A stretch of DNA of 13,813 bases, taken from positions 1 to 13,813 of the forward strand of contig JAHWKS010000036.1 in NCBI GenBank assembly GCA_019347795.1, read 5' to 3'. A model generated the notes under the pieces. The model saw only the letters and a list, made by a program, of their open reading frames with translations, was not told the origin of the DNA and did not search any database. This document shows positions 13,811 to 13,813 of the stretch, piece after piece. The DNA is from Planctomycetota bacterium (GTDB lineage Bacteria; Planctomycetota; Planctomycetia; Pirellulales; Pirellulaceae). The position numbers and the translations under genes were made by a program. Positions within the stretch are counted from its first letter, which is position 1; each line of letters begins with the position of its first letter.

Positions 13811-13813
13811 GCC

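Overview
The window is GC-rich bacterial DNA that most resembles a member of the Planctomycetota (Pirellulales-like). This is inferred from a McsA/McsB pair without neighbouring ctsR or clpC, a short-type glycogen phosphorylase, small lipoproteins, palindromic intergenic repeats and loosely packed genes. No rRNA, tRNA, CRISPR array, prophage or intact insertion sequence was recognised.

Layout, left to right. 1-218: no recognised gene. 219-1919 (-): exported glycoside-hydrolase-like TIM-barrel protein. 2081-2230 (-): possible 49-aa ORF with a good ribosome binding site. 2231-3260: about 1 kb without a convincing gene, but with a possible gene remnant, a near-consensus sigma-70 promoter facing left, a degenerate tandem repeat and a very long hairpin. 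3261-3815 (-): SAM-methyltransferase-fold protein. 3951-4169 (-): small lipoprotein. 4363-6564 (+): alpha-glucan (glycogen) phosphorylase. 6584-6757 (+): small zinc-ribbon protein. 7005-7511 and 7554-8642 (+): mcsA and mcsB, the protein-arginine phosphorylation module, behind a clear promoter. 8799-9503 (+): lipoprotein with an ExbD/TolR-like C-terminal domain. 9556-10311 (+): short-chain dehydrogenase with altered family motifs. 10581-11855 (-): GspE/PilB-type ATPase lacking the usual N-terminal domain. 12149-13810 (+): ThDP-dependent 2-oxo acid decarboxylase. A 117-bp inverted-repeat element lies between the last two divergent genes.

Functional links are limited. McsA and McsB should act together: McsB phosphorylates arginines and McsA is its zinc-binding activator. 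Glycogen phosphorylase releases glucose-1-phosphate, and the decarboxylase could act at the pyruvate or other 2-oxo acid end of central metabolism, but the two are 6 kb apart and not an operon. The rest looks like single-gene or two-gene units.

I did not find a clear new multi-gene system. The best unexplained signals are non-coding: the leftward promoter with an overlapping half-conserved GAAC-type palindrome and no gene behind it, the two long inverted repeats (3176-3250 and 11995-12111), and a set of small palindromes scattered between genes. Among proteins, the lipoprotein with a TolR-like domain and the SDR lacking its catalytic Asn stand out.
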